Shown piece by piece: positions 26,145-35,645 of a stretch of DNA of 64,000 bases. The notes below the pieces were generated by a model. It made no database searches. It worked only from the letters and a program-made list of their open reading frames with translations, and was not told the DNA's origin. Positions within the stretch are counted from its first letter, which is position 1, and each line of letters begins with the position of its first letter. This DNA is from Streptomyces mirabilis (lineage in GTDB: Bacteria > Actinomycetota > Actinomycetes > Streptomycetales > Streptomycetaceae), in contig NZ_JBCJKP010000001.1 of assembly GCF_039503195.1 (NCBI RefSeq), positions 10,664,001 through 10,728,000 of the forward strand. Direction: 5' to 3'. Both the position numbers and the translations under genes were made by a program.

Positions 26145-26693
26145 TCATGACGGCCGCCCGCCGAACTGCCAGTTGTGCACCTCAATGTCGGCGTACCGGT
26201 CTGGGGTCAGGATGGCGCGTGCCGTGTCCGGGTCCGGCGCCCGGAGCAGCGCCGCCGTGCCCAGCCAGGTGGCGCCGTTGTCGGACAGCAGCGGCCCGTA
26301 GGCGATCAGCTCCCGGTCGGGCGGCACCGCGAGGTCGGCGGCCTGCCCGGTGCCGAGGCCGAGCACCAGGTACCGGTTGCCGCCGGTCCGGCCGCCGGGG
26401 AAGTCCCACATGGTGCGCCCCAGCAGGTTGCGCCACCGCCGCAGCAGCACGTCCCGGTACACGCCGGTCTGGTAGCCGGGCTCCTCGAAGGCGAACGCGC
26501 GGGCGGCGGCGGGATCGGGCAGGTCGAGGATGTGCACGCTTCCGGTGGGCGTGTCGCCGTCATCGGCGAGGGTTGGGCCCCGGGCGATCATCTCCTTCGC
26601 GTACTGGTCCATGTAGGACCAATGCTCTTCCAGTAGCTCGTCGCGCAGCGGCAGAGAGCCGGGCCGGTCGCGGTGGTAGCAGAGGAATTCCAT
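26145..26693 (-). CDS. Tandem YCII-related domain protein
   Basis: 182 residues from ATG 26693 (TTG 26699 is an alternative, with GGAG 5 nt upstream). Two YCII-like halves are visible: FLCYHRDRPGSLPLRDELLE EHWSYMDQYA with GSVHILDLPDPAAARAFAFE, then YLVLGLGTGQ with GTAALLRAPDPDTARAIL. YCII proteins are small ferredoxin-fold enzymes or binding proteins with a His/Asp site, and this one's substrate is unknown. Confidence 0.75.
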   Translation of the reverse strand: MEFLCYHRDRPGSLPLRDELLEEHWSYMDQYAKEMIARGPTLADDGDTPTGSVHILDLPDPAAARAFAFEEPGYQTGVYRDVLLRRWRNLLGRTMWDFPGGRTGGNRYLVLGLGTGQAADLAVPPDRELIAYGPLLSDNGATWLGTAALLRAPDPDTARAILTPDRYADIEVHNWQFGGRPS

Positions 26694-26736
26694 GCCCAAA
26701 GGATCTCCGCAAGGAGGTGACCAGGTCGAGCGAGTT

Positions 26737-26960
26737 TCACTTGCTGGGGCCGGTCTCCAGTGGGGCCCGCTCGTTGATCAGCAGGTGCGGGTTGGCGGTG
26801 TTGGGCCAGTGCCGTCGCCGGTGCTTCAGCAAGGCGGGGCGGCCTGCAGCGTGAGTTTGTCCAGGGTCCGGACGCGGCCGTCGACCATGAGCCAACGGTT
26901 GTCGATGTCGAGGTCGTCGAGCTGGAGGCGGTTGATCGCGCCGGGCCGGGCGGCCCGGGC
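26737..26960 (-). pseudogene. Tyrosine recombinase fragment
   Basis: One frame gives RPGAINRLQLDDLDIDNRWL MVDGRVRTLDKLTLQA. After a frameshift another gives HRRRHWPNTANPHLLINERA. Together they match the middle of actinomycete phage/transposon integrases, covering the region after the first catalytic Arg. The catalytic C-terminal His and Tyr are absent. Confidence 0.55.
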
Positions 26961-26984
26961 CCGGATCGCCGCTGTGGTCGACGT

Positions 26985-27135
26985 CGGCCTGGCGGCCGTC
27001 AATGCCACCTCCGTCGACGACATCGAGGACGTTCTTGCCCGCCGTCGAACCCATGGTGCCCAACTCGCTGGCGAAGCACAGCAGTTCGAGGACAGCTGTC
27101 TGCTCTGTTACGGCTGGCTCGGCCCACCGGGGACA
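26985..27135 (+). pseudogene. VOC-protein remnant
   Basis: The frame reads TSVDDIEDVLARRRTHGAQL AGEAQQFEDSCLLCYGWLG, a decayed version of the VOC second module (compare the intact gene at 22994-23434: DDIDDTIARLRAHGAELLGE). No start is present. The rest of 27136-27405 holds only the promoter region of the sigma operon. Confidence 0.5.
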
Positions 27136-27405
27136 ACCGAACGCTCATGGGGGAGAGCGAGCATTCGGTGCTCCCGATGGGTCATCTCCATCGAAGGCGT
27201 GATCACCGCGTTCCGACGCTGCTCGGATGACCGAAGCCACCGCAGCTCAAGCCACCTCCGCCCTTTTCAGCGAGACCCTCCAGGCCGGCGAAGCCACCGT
27301 TGCGTAATGGCGAAACATCAGTTGAGGGAGCCCACGGGTTCTCCCGCATGTGGCGGGGATCACTTTGGGGGAAAACCTGCGGCCCGGCTCGGGCGTCTAG
27401 CCGGT

Positions 27406-27966
27406 GTGAGATCAGTCAGGAAGGCACCGCGCGCGCTGGACGAGGAGCGTCTCGTGCGGCTGGTGGCCAGGGGTGACCGCGCGGCGTTCGAGGAGCTGTA
27501 CCGACGCACAGCGCCGTGGATGGCGTTGCGGCTGCGCCGGCGCTGCGCCGACGAGCAGATCGTCGCGGAGGTCATGCAGGAGACGTATCTGGCGGTGTGG
27601 CGTGCGGCGGGCGCGTTCGCGGGGTCTTCGACGGGCGGGACGGCCGCCGGGTGGCTGTGGACGATCGCGGCACGCCGCCTCGTCGACGCCTTCCGGCGCA
27701 GGGCCCACCACGCCGAGCCGCCGGCGGCCGCCGCTCTCCCCGACGCGGCGCCCGCCGCCGAGGAGGAGGCACTCGCGACGACGGTCGGCGGTGACGTCGG
27801 CGACGCGCTGCGGCGCCTCTCGCCGGAACTCAGACAGGTACTGCAGGCCATGGTGCTCGACGGGCTGTCCGTCCGGGAGACCGCGGTCCTGCTCGGGCTG
27901 CCCGAGGGCACGGTCAAGACCCGTGCCCGCCGGGCCCGGATCGCAATGAGGGAGGCGCTGGCATGA
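27406..27966 (+). CDS. ECF-type RNA polymerase sigma factor
   Basis: 186 residues from GTG 27406. Region 2 is at about 15-80 (LVARGDRAAFEELYRRTAPW, VMQETYLAVWR, AAGWLWTIAARRLVDAFRRR). An acidic linker of about 25 residues follows, then region 4 (LRRLSPELRQVLQAMVLDG, VRETAVLLGLPEGTVKTRAR RAR). It is the first gene of a tightly overlapping operon and probably directs the operon's own promoter. No ribosome-binding site is seen before GTG 27406, so the mRNA may be leaderless. Confidence 0.9.
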   Translation: MRSVRKAPRALDEERLVRLVARGDRAAFEELYRRTAPWMALRLRRRCADEQIVAEVMQETYLAVWRAAGAFAGSSTGGTAAGWLWTIAARRLVDAFRRRAHHAEPPAAAALPDAAPAAEEEALATTVGGDVGDALRRLSPELRQVLQAMVLDGLSVRETAVLLGLPEGTVKTRARRARIAMREALA

Positions 27967-28781
27967 GCGTGGAACACGCGTCGATGCGGATCATCGACGG
28001 ATACGCACGCGGTGGCACGGACCTCGCCGCCGACGAGATGTGGGCCCTGGAGGCCCATCTGGAGGCGTGCGGGGTGTGCCGTGACCGGCTGTCGGCCGCC
28101 GTCACTGCCGAGGCGCCCGCCGTGGCGGCGCTGGTCGGCACCGTCTGGTCCGGCCTCGAACCCCAGCTGGCCGTGGTTGCCACGATGCCGCGCCAACGGC
28201 GCTGGTCGGCGTGGCTGTCGAGGTGGATGACGCCCACGATGGTGCCGTGGCTGGCCATGGTCGTGAGCGTGACACTGCTCGCGCTCCTGCTCGACCTGGT
28301 CGACACCGGCTCCGGCGAGGTGTCGCTGGTGCTGCTGCTCGCCCCGATCCTGCCCGTCCTGGGCGTCGCGGCGTCGTGGTCGCGAGGCCTGGACCCGGCG
28401 TACGAGCTGACGGCCTCCGCGCCGAGGGCGGGACTGTACCTGGTGCTGCGGCGCACCGCGTCCGTGCTCGCCGTGGTTATCCCCGCGCTGCTGGTGGCCG
28501 GATGGGTGACCGATGTGACGGCCGCGCAGTGGCTGCTGCCCTGTCTGGCCTTCACCTCGACGACCCTGGCGCTCGGCGGTGTCGTGGGCGTGACCCGCGC
28601 CGCTGTCGCGCTGGCGGCCGTGTGGGCCGCCGCGGTCGTGGCGCCGACCCTGGCCACCAGCCGTACGACCTTCGCCCTGCAGACGGGCAGCCTGCCCGTG
28701 TGGGGACTGGTCCTCGCGCTCGGTACCGCTGTCGTGATCGCACGCAGGGGCGCGTACTCCGTGCTGGGAGCCCATCGATGA
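27963..28781 (+). CDS. Zinc-finger (zf-HC2-like) membrane protein, candidate anti-sigma factor
   Basis: 272 residues. The N-terminus has H32-x3-C36-x2-C39 (AHLEACGVCRDRL), the zinc-binding anti-sigma signature, followed by about six hydrophobic helices from residue 95 on (MVPWLAMVVSVTLLALLLDL, VSLVLLLAPILPVLGVAASW). It overlaps the sigma gene by ATGA. It probably holds the sigma factor at the membrane and releases it on a signal. The multi-helix C-terminal domain, unusual for simple anti-sigma factors, may sense it. Confidence 0.8.
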   Translation: MSVEHASMRIIDGYARGGTDLAADEMWALEAHLEACGVCRDRLSAAVTAEAPAVAALVGTVWSGLEPQLAVVATMPRQRRWSAWLSRWMTPTMVPWLAMVVSVTLLALLLDLVDTGSGEVSLVLLLAPILPVLGVAASWSRGLDPAYELTASAPRAGLYLVLRRTASVLAVVIPALLVAGWVTDVTAAQWLLPCLAFTSTTLALGGVVGVTRAAVALAAVWAAAVVAPTLATSRTTFALQTGSLPVWGLVLALGTAVVIARRGAYSVLGAHR

Positions 28782-29611
28782 CCATCGGAAAGGAACACCA
28801 CATCATGTCCGCGGTAAGCGCGGCCGGCATCGCACCGACGGCCTACGCCTGGGAGATCCAGGCGACCGGGCTGAAGGTCAGGGTCGGCAGGAACCGGATG
28901 GCCGTCGACGGGCTCGACCTGTCGCTGGGCACCGGCGTACACGGCCTCCTCGGCCCCAACGGGGCGGGCAAGACCACCCTCATCCGGACGTTGGCCACCG
29001 TACTGCGCCCCACCGAGGGCACCCTGGAGCTGCTCGGCGAGTCCGCGGGCGGCCTGGGCGAGCACCGGTCGCTGCGCCGCCGGATCGGCTACCTGCCGCA
29101 GGAGTTCGGCTATTACAAGCGCTTCACGGTGCGCGAGTTCGTCGAGTACATGGCGTGGCTGAAGGAGGTGCCCAAGGCGGACATCCCCGCCGCTGTACAG
29201 CGCGCCGTGGAGAGGGTGGGTCTGGCGGACCGCGCCGACGAGAGGATGAAAGCCCTCTCGGGCGGCATGGTGCGCAGGGTCGGTATCGCCCAGGCCATCG
29301 TCAACGACCCTACGATCCTGCTGCTGGACGAGCCGACGGCCGGCCTGGACCCGGCGCAGCGGCTGCGCTTCCGTGAGCTGCTGCAGGAGTTGGGTACGGA
29401 CACCTGCGTGCTCGTCTCGACCCATCTGGTGGAGGACGTCGCCGCCGCCTGCACCAACGTGGTGCTCCTCGCCGAGGGGCGACTGGTCTTCCAGGGTCCT
29501 CCGGACGAGCTGGCCTCGGTGGGCGGCCCCGAGCACGTGGGTGACAGCCCGCTGGAGCGCGGCTACTCGGCGATGCTGCTCAATCCCGAGCAGGGAAGGG
29601 GCACCTGGTGA
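28778..29611 (+). CDS. ABC transporter ATP-binding protein
   Basis: 277 residues with Walker A GPNGAGKTT, Q-loop YLPQEFG, signature LSGGM, Walker B ILLLDEPTAGLD and switch His in LVSTH. This layout is typical of ABC-2/DrrA-like exporters. The start is ATG 28778, overlapping the previous stop (ATGA); an internal ATG at 28805 is possible. It pairs with the two membrane proteins downstream. Confidence 0.92.
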   Translation: MTIGKEHHIMSAVSAAGIAPTAYAWEIQATGLKVRVGRNRMAVDGLDLSLGTGVHGLLGPNGAGKTTLIRTLATVLRPTEGTLELLGESAGGLGEHRSLRRRIGYLPQEFGYYKRFTVREFVEYMAWLKEVPKADIPAAVQRAVERVGLADRADERMKALSGGMVRRVGIAQAIVNDPTILLLDEPTAGLDPAQRLRFRELLQELGTDTCVLVSTHLVEDVAAACTNVVLLAEGRLVFQGPPDELASVGGPEHVGDSPLERGYSAMLLNPEQGRGTW

Positions 29612-31005
29612 ACGTCCGCGTCCTGTGTATCGAGTTGAAGCGCTCCGTCGCCCCGTGGGCCGGCGCCGTGGTCCTGACGACGGCGCTGGCGTTCCTGTAC
29701 CTGATTCCCGGATCGTGGTGGACGGGCACCACGGCGTGGACGGCCCAGTGGACGTCCATGGCCCTGTGGACCCGCTCCGTGCTGTTCTACCTGTGGCCGC
29801 TCGCCGTGGGACTCGGGGCGCTGCAGGGCCTGCGCGACCACCGCTCGAAGATGTCCGAGCTGCTGACGAGCACGCCGCGACCCGCCCGGCACCGCGCGGC
29901 CACGCTGGCGGGCGCGACGGCGATCACGCTGGCCTCGGCCTTTGCGCTCCTCGTCCTCGTGGGCGCGGTCCAAGTGGTCGCCAACACCGAGTACACGCAC
30001 CTCGGGTGGCTGCCGATCTCGCTGGTAGCGGCACTCTCTCTCGTCGCGGGGGCCACGCTGGGCATGGGGGCCGGGCGGGCCCTGCCGTCCGTGCTCACCC
30101 CGCCCGCGCTGGCCATGGGCGCCTTCGTGTTCACGGCCCTCATGCAGATGTCGTTGGGCCGGACGGAGACGACCAGGGCGACGGGACTCCCGAGCACGGA
30201 GCCGAACCAGGTCTCCCTGCTGTCACCGGCGGTGCAGGAGGTGCGCGATGCACTCGTCACGCTCTCCGTCTCCGTGCACGTCGGGCAGACGATCTGGCTG
30301 CTCGCCATGGCCGCGACCGGCTTCGCCCTGCTGGTCGCCGCGACCCCGCGCGCCCGGCTGCTCGCCCTGACGCCCGTCCTGGCGGGCGCGGTCATCGCTC
30401 TGCTCGTCCTTCCCTCCGATCCGCGCCGGATCTATGTCGTCGACAAATCCGCCGCGGAGCTGGTGTGCGACGGCCCGGTGTGCGTGACGAAGACGCAACA
30501 GGCGCGACTCGCCGACCTCGCGGGTCCCGGTAAGGAGGCGCTGCGCCTGCTGCGTGGCGCTCTGGGCAGCCAGGCGCCGGTCTCGGTCCGGGAGAACACC
30601 GCCGTACTGCCGGAAGGGTCCACGCCCCAGTGGTCGGGTACGACCGTGCTCTTCGACTTCGACGACGACATCGTCGCCTCCGCGAAGGGCAAGGAGCTGA
30701 CCCGGGCCCTGATCGCCAAAGGCATGGTGCCAGGGTGCACCCCCGTCGGCTGGAGCAGCTTTGGGGGAGATGAATTCGCGCAGACCGTCGCGGTGGGCTG
30801 GGTCCTCGGGGACCTCAGGCCGCTTCCCGGCACCCTGTCGGCAAGTTTGCGCCGCGAGGTCGAATCCGAGACCCGCCCGGTGTGGACGAAACTCAAGACG
30901 CTTCCACGGGCCGAGCAGCTCTCGCGGATCAACGCGATGCGCGCCGCCGCGCTCTCCTGCAAGGGCGACGCGTTCGCCGCGCTGAACGGCGGTGCGTCCC
31001 GGTGA
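29608..31005 (+). CDS. ABC transporter permease with large extracytoplasmic domain
   Basis: 465 residues from GTG 29608, which overlaps the ATPase stop. Several membrane helices lie in residues 15-275 (WAGAVVLTTALAFLYLIP, LWPLAVGLGALQGL, ITLASAFALLVLVGAVQVV, LLALTPVLAGAVIALLVLP). They are followed by a soluble region of about 180 residues with two Cys (ELVCDGPVCVTKTQQ), probably disulfide-linked outside the cell. The substrate is unknown. Confidence 0.8.
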   Translation: MNVRVLCIELKRSVAPWAGAVVLTTALAFLYLIPGSWWTGTTAWTAQWTSMALWTRSVLFYLWPLAVGLGALQGLRDHRSKMSELLTSTPRPARHRAATLAGATAITLASAFALLVLVGAVQVVANTEYTHLGWLPISLVAALSLVAGATLGMGAGRALPSVLTPPALAMGAFVFTALMQMSLGRTETTRATGLPSTEPNQVSLLSPAVQEVRDALVTLSVSVHVGQTIWLLAMAATGFALLVAATPRARLLALTPVLAGAVIALLVLPSDPRRIYVVDKSAAELVCDGPVCVTKTQQARLADLAGPGKEALRLLRGALGSQAPVSVRENTAVLPEGSTPQWSGTTVLFDFDDDIVASAKGKELTRALIAKGMVPGCTPVGWSSFGGDEFAQTVAVGWVLGDLRPLPGTLSASLRREVESETRPVWTKLKTLPRAEQLSRINAMRAAALSCKGDAFAALNGGASR

Positions 31006-31577
31006 GATGGCTGACGCTGTACGCGCGCTCGCGGCAGGTACCCGCCTCGCTCGCCGCGGTGGTGATCAGCGCGGTGGCGGTGGGGGCACTCGCCCGGGAC
31101 GGCGGTGGGAGGCCGGGTGATCCGCGGCTGCCCGTGCTCGTCCTCGCTACGGGGGCGATGGCAGCCTCGATCGGGCTCAGCGGGCAGGACCTCGCGCTGG
31201 ACCGGACGGCCGCGATCCGCTGGGTGCCCCGCAGAGCGGCACACGTGCTGCTCTGCGGCGCGGTCGTCGGCACGGTGCTGCTGACCGTGCAGGCGATGGG
31301 CGAGGACATGGCCACCACCGCGTTCGTCGTCCGGGACAGCACGGGTCTGATGGGACTGGTCGCCCTGGGTGCCGTGCTCGCGGGCGGCCAGTACGCCTGG
31401 ACGCTGCCGTTCGCCTGGCTCTCGTTCTCGTTCTTGGCCCCGCCCCCGACGAGTGCGCCGATGCAGGTGGCGAGCTGGATGCTGGTGCCGTCCGGCACGA
31501 CAGCGGGCACCTGGACGGCCCTGGTCCTCGCGGTTGCCGGCACCGCGGCCTACGCCGTCGCGGGACCGAGACGGTGA
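31002..31577 (+). CDS. Small integral membrane protein, second permease component
   Basis: 191 residues from GTG 31002, overlapping the previous stop by GTGA. Five or six helices can be seen (VPASLAAVVISAVAVGAL, LPVLVLATGAMAASIGL, AAHVLLCGAVVGTVLLTVQ, LMGLVALGAVLAGGQYAW, WTALVLAVAGTAAYAVAG). It is the last gene of the operon. A TnpB remnant begins about 110 bp further on. Confidence 0.75.
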   Translation: MRWLTLYARSRQVPASLAAVVISAVAVGALARDGGGRPGDPRLPVLVLATGAMAASIGLSGQDLALDRTAAIRWVPRRAAHVLLCGAVVGTVLLTVQAMGEDMATTAFVVRDSTGLMGLVALGAVLAGGQYAWTLPFAWLSFSFLAPPPTSAPMQVASWMLVPSGTTAGTWTALVLAVAGTAAYAVAGPRR

Positions 31578-31689
31578 CGACCGCAGCGCGGTCGCGGTGC
31601 GGCATGCCGCCTCATGTGCACCTGAGCCGACGTCCGTTGGTGTCCCTGCGGCGGTCGAAACGCAAAGCCCGTCTGTCCTGCCGGTTCAC

Positions 31690-32221
31690 CACCGGCACGA
31701 TCCGCGTCGAGCCCGGCGGCACCGTCGTGGTCGAGGACCTCAATGTCGCCGGGATGCTCCGCAACCGGCGCCTGGCCCGCCGGATCGCCGACGCCGGGTT
31801 CGGGGAGATCCGCCGTCGGCTCACCTACAAGACCCGCAGGAACGGCTGCCGCGTCGTGGCCGCCGACCGCTGGTTCCCCTCCTCCAAGACCTGTTCCGGG
31901 TGCGGCGCGGTGAAAGCCAAACTGCCGCTGCACGTGCGGACCTACGCATGCGACGCCTGCGGCCTGGTCATCGACCGGGACGACAACGCGGCCCGCAACC
32001 TCGCCGCCCTCGCGGCAACAACAGCACCCACTGGTACCGGAGTGGCCGCAGATCAGGACACCGCCAAGGTGTCGAAGCCTCGTGGAGCCGACCCAAAGAC
32101 CCGCACCACCCGCCCCCGCCGCACGACGGGGACGGGGTGGGCAGGCGGCGCGACCCTGCCGCACCAGCGGCAGACAGGAACGAGAGACCGTACTCAAGCC
32201 CAAGCCCCCGGGCTTCGGTGA
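31690..32221 (+). pseudogene. TnpB (IS200/IS605-type) C-terminal remnant
   Basis: The frame keeps RuvC-II (TVVVEDLNVAGM), a CxxC...CxxC zinc finger (CSGCGAVKAKLPL ... CDACG) and RuvC-III (DRDDNAARNLAAL). The N-terminal half with the first RuvC Asp is missing, so it cannot cleave DNA. It abuts the sigma/ABC operon. Any guide RNA would lie at its 3' end, and none was identified. Confidence 0.8.
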
Positions 32222-32921
32222 TGTGACGGACCATCCAGGCCGAAATGCCCGGATTGCAAGGCGGGCGCGAGGTCCTGGACCCACGCCTGGTGCAGAGTGC
32301 GGCGATGGGCAGCGCGAAGTCGCAGACACCCGGCTTGTCGCCGATGCAGGCCGAGCAGGCTGATCTGTTCCGGCGGGCACACGACGGGCCTGATCAACGG
32401 TCACGACGTCAGCGAACCGACCCCCTTCACGGAAGGTACGTCGGACGCCTGGAAACGGTCGGTTGGGCAACCGCCGCGGTGGCGGCGCTCGGTGGGTGCG
32501 TGCTCGTACTCGGCTACGTCCTCGATCAGGTGCCGGCACTCGCCGAGAAAGCCGTACGGGCTGTCGCCGCGGTACGCCGGCTGCGCGATGAGTGGCGGAA
32601 CGAGTGGTGCCCTGGTCGAGGCCGAGGGTGCGGCAGCCGGTCCTCGCTGATGGGCGCGGTGCGCCGTGTCTCGTGCCACGGATGTGGGGGCAGGGGAGGG
32701 AACGGCGGTGCGGCGAGGGTGCCGTCGAGCTGTTGCCCGGGCGGTCTGGTCAGTTGCTTGGGGTCATCGCCGAGGCCGGCAGCGAGGCTGGCTTGACGAT
32801 CCGGCCGTCCGACGGCACCGGACTCCATTGAGCCGCGAGAACCTACAGCGTTGCGCTTGCGGCGCCGGTTGCACGGTCGGGGCGCAGAGGAGGTCGCGGG
32901 CAGCCGCGAGGCGGGGCTGGA
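32222..32921. other. Intergenic region with one possible small membrane ORF
   Basis: A + frame open from 32245 contains one clear hydrophobic helix, VGWATAAVAALGGCVLVLGY (about 32455-32520), followed by a basic amphipathic stretch AVRAVAAVRRLRDEW. It has no good start or ribosome-binding site. It may be a remnant of a small membrane protein. Nothing else is seen. Confidence 0.3.
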
Positions 32922-35645
32922 TCAGGCGGGCGGTGGGGTGTTGGGCGGGGCTTGTGCGGTGGGCTGGTCGATTGCGGAGAGCTGCTGTTCCGTCCAGATG
33001 ACCTTTCCGCCGGATGTGTAGCGAGTACCCCAGCGGTCGGCGAACTGGGCCACCAGGAAGAGGCCCCGGCCGCCTTCGTCCATGGTGGTGGCTCGGCGCA
33101 GGTGCGGAGAGACGCTGCTGCCGTCGGAGACCTCGCAGATGAGGCTGCGGTCGCGGATCAGGCGCACACCGATCGGGCCGGTTGCGTGCCGGATGGCATT
33201 GGTGACCAGCTCGCTGAGGATCAACTCCAGGGTGAACGCTTCCTCTTTCATGTCCCAGTCGTCCAGGAGCCGGGCGGCGGCAGCACGCACGTCGGCAACG
33301 GCCGAGGGGTCGGACGGTACGTCCCACGACGCGGTGCGATCGCCGTCGAGCAGCCGAGTGCCGGCGACGAGCAGGGCCACGTCGTCGCGTGGCGCTACGG
33401 GGACCATGGCATCCATCGCTGCACGGCACACCTGGTCCGGCGTTTGCCCGGCGTGTGCAACAGCACGCCGCAGGAGCTCGATGCCTTGATCGATGTCACG
33501 CTGCCGGTCTTCGATCAGGCCGTCGGTGTAGAGGACGATGGAGCTGCCCTCGGGCAGAAGTATCTCTTTCTTTTCGTAGGGCAGTCCTCCCAGCCCCAAC
33601 GGAGGGCCGGCCGGTACGCCGGGCAGGTCCGCATGCCCGTCCGGGCGCACGATGATGGGTTCCAGGTGGCCCGCCCTGGCCATGGTGCAGAGACGGGAGA
33701 CCGGGTCGTAGATCGCGTACAGGCAGGTGGCGCCCGTGAGTGTCGGTGCTTCACCGTCGCCGTCCCGGTCCTGGTCGATGCGGGTGACGACTTCGTCCAG
33801 GTGACAGAGCAGTTCGTCAGGTGGCAGGTCGAGCGTGGAGAAGTTGTGGACGGCGGTGCGCAGTTGTCCCATGGTGGCGGCGGCGTGCAGTCCGTGTCCC
33901 ACAACGTCGCCCACCACGATGGCGACGCGGGCTCCGGGGAGGGGTATGACGTCGAACCAGTCACCGCCGACACCGCCGAGGCCTGCCTCTGCCGGAAGAT
34001 AGCGGTGGGCCACGTCGACCGCGCTCTGCTCGGGGAGCGCGTGCGGCAGAAGGCTGCGTTGCAGCGTGATCGCCGTGGCGTGCTCGCGGGTGAAGCGACG
34101 GGCGTTCTCGATACTCACCGCCGCGCGGGCGACCAGTTCCTCCGCGAGCGAGAGGTCCTCCTGAGAAAACGGTGTCGGCTCCTTCGAACGCCAGAATGTC
34201 GCCACGCCGAGAATCACTCCGCGGGCACGCAGGGGAGCAGCGATCATGGAGTGGATTCCGTATGCCACCAGTCTGCGAGCTCGGTCGGGTTCCTGAGCCT
34301 GCCAGCCGGAGAAGGCCGCCAGGTCGGCCTCCAACACGATCTGCCCGGAGCCGAAGCCGGATGCCTGTGGTGTTGACGGGTCGAAATGGATGAGCCCACC
34401 GGGAGGATAGAGCGGCGCATCCTTGCGTATGCCGTCCACTGCGACGCGACGTAGTTCCGCTGCACGCAATGGGCTCGGTTCGTCGCCGCGCAGCACGGTA
34501 TCGACCAGGTCGACGGTGACGTAGTCGGCGAACCTGGGCACGGCGAACGCCGCCAGTTCCTGGGCCGTGCGGGTCACGTCGAGGGTGGTGCCGATGCGTA
34601 TACCGGCGTCGTACAGCAGTGTGAGCCGTTCCTGGACCACTTCCACCCGGCCCATCAGTGCGCTGAGTTCGGTTGTGTCGCGCAGCGTGGCGACCCAGCC
34701 TCCCAGCCCGGGCCGCTGCGCCATGGGGCGTTGGCTGACGGCCAGGAGTCGGTCGCCTACCTCGATGACTTCGTCCGTGGTCGCCCTGCCCGACAGGAGA
34801 AGCTGCTCGGCCTTTGGTTCGAGTCCCAGATCCGTGACGGGCCGCCCGTCTCCGTCGGCCCTCAGCCCGAGCAGGCGCCGTGCTTCGTCATTGGCCAGCA
34901 ACAGACGACCGTGGGCATCGACGATCAGAACGCCTTCCCGTACCGAGTGCAGAACGGCGTCGTGGTGCTCGTACATGCGGGTCATCTGCGTCGGGCCGAG
35001 GCCGTGTGTCTGACGGCGCAGGCGCCTGCTGATCAGTGCTGTTCCCCCCGTGGCCGCCGAGAGCACCATTCCGGTCGCCGCCAGGACGAGGGGCACCTGT
35101 CGCTCGGCTGCCAGGCTCACCTGCTTGACCGTGATGCCCGCGGAGACGAGGCCGATGACCCTCCCGTCATGTGTGGTGACGGGAACGACGGTGCGGACCG
35201 AGGGGCCCAGTGTCCCGGCAGTCGTTTCGGTGACGATCCCGCCGTGCTGCGCTGCCGTGATGTTGCCGATGTACCGCCGGCCGATCTGCGCGGGGTTCGG
35301 ATGGGTGTAGCGGATGCCCGTGGGACTCATCACGACGACGAAGTCCACGGCGGTGCGTCGGCGGGTTTCTTCGGCCTGCGGCTGAAGTACGACGGTCGGA
35401 TTCGCGCGGGACAACGCCTGTCGCACGGTGGGGGAGGCGGCGACTGCCGAGGCGACGGCCAGTGACCGGGTGCGGGCCTCGCGCTCGGCGTCGCCCCGGT
35501 ACTGGAACATCAGGGCGGCGACCGCCGCTGCCGCAAGCGCCAGGATCAAAATGGCCTGCAGGAGGAAGACCTGGCCCGCGACGGTGGGCAGTCCACGCCA
35601 GGACCGCATACGCCCGATCAGCTGATGCATACGCCCATATAACAT
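32922..35645 (-). CDS. Membrane-bound PP2C/SpoIIE-type phosphatase with Cache-like, PAS, GAF and HATPase domains
   Basis: 907 residues. The first membrane helix is at about 22-46 and the second at about 183-205. They flank an extracytoplasmic Cache-like sensor (VVVMSPTGIRYTHPNPAQIG). Next come a PAS domain (VLHSVREGVLIVDAHGRLLL AN), a GAF domain (about 345-515), and a SpoIIE-type PP2C domain (about 530-745; GGDWFDVIPL and VVGDVVGHG carry metal-binding Asp). A GHKL ATPase domain closes the protein (LILSELVTNAIRH, DEGGRGLFLV). It combines the parts of a partner-switching module in one chain: sensing, anti-sigma-antagonist dephosphorylation and anti-sigma-like kinase. The start may be ATG 35645, 35630 or 35609. 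Confidence 0.88.
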   Translation of the reverse strand: MLYGRMHQLIGRMRSWRGLPTVAGQVFLLQAILILALAAAAVAALMFQYRGDAEREARTRSLAVASAVAASPTVRQALSRANPTVVLQPQAEETRRRTAVDFVVVMSPTGIRYTHPNPAQIGRRYIGNITAAQHGGIVTETTAGTLGPSVRTVVPVTTHDGRVIGLVSAGITVKQVSLAAERQVPLVLAATGMVLSAATGGTALISRRLRRQTHGLGPTQMTRMYEHHDAVLHSVREGVLIVDAHGRLLLANDEARRLLGLRADGDGRPVTDLGLEPKAEQLLLSGRATTDEVIEVGDRLLAVSQRPMAQRPGLGGWVATLRDTTELSALMGRVEVVQERLTLLYDAGIRIGTTLDVTRTAQELAAFAVPRFADYVTVDLVDTVLRGDEPSPLRAAELRRVAVDGIRKDAPLYPPGGLIHFDPSTPQASGFGSGQIVLEADLAAFSGWQAQEPDRARRLVAYGIHSMIAAPLRARGVILGVATFWRSKEPTPFSQEDLSLAEELVARAAVSIENARRFTREHATAITLQRSLLPHALPEQSAVDVAHRYLPAEAGLGGVGGDWFDVIPLPGARVAIVVGDVVGHGLHAAATMGQLRTAVHNFSTLDLPPDELLCHLDEVVTRIDQDRDGDGEAPTLTGATCLYAIYDPVSRLCTMARAGHLEPIIVRPDGHADLPGVPAGPPLGLGGLPYEKKEILLPEGSSIVLYTDGLIEDRQRDIDQGIELLRRAVAHAGQTPDQVCRAAMDAMVPVAPRDDVALLVAGTRLLDGDRTASWDVPSDPSAVADVRAAAARLLDDWDMKEEAFTLELILSELVTNAIRHATGPIGVRLIRDRSLICEVSDGSSVSPHLRRATTMDEGGRGLFLVAQFADRWGTRYTSGGKVIWTEQQLSAIDQPTAQAPPNTPPPA

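Noticed and set aside
31574..31690. N-terminal extension of the TnpB frame
   Set aside because: The codons before about 31690 do not resemble TnpB, and no start is supported, so only the C-terminal remnant is annotated.
31690..32300. Active TnpB with a guide RNA
   Set aside because: The N-terminal half with the first RuvC Asp is missing, and no conserved right end was found.
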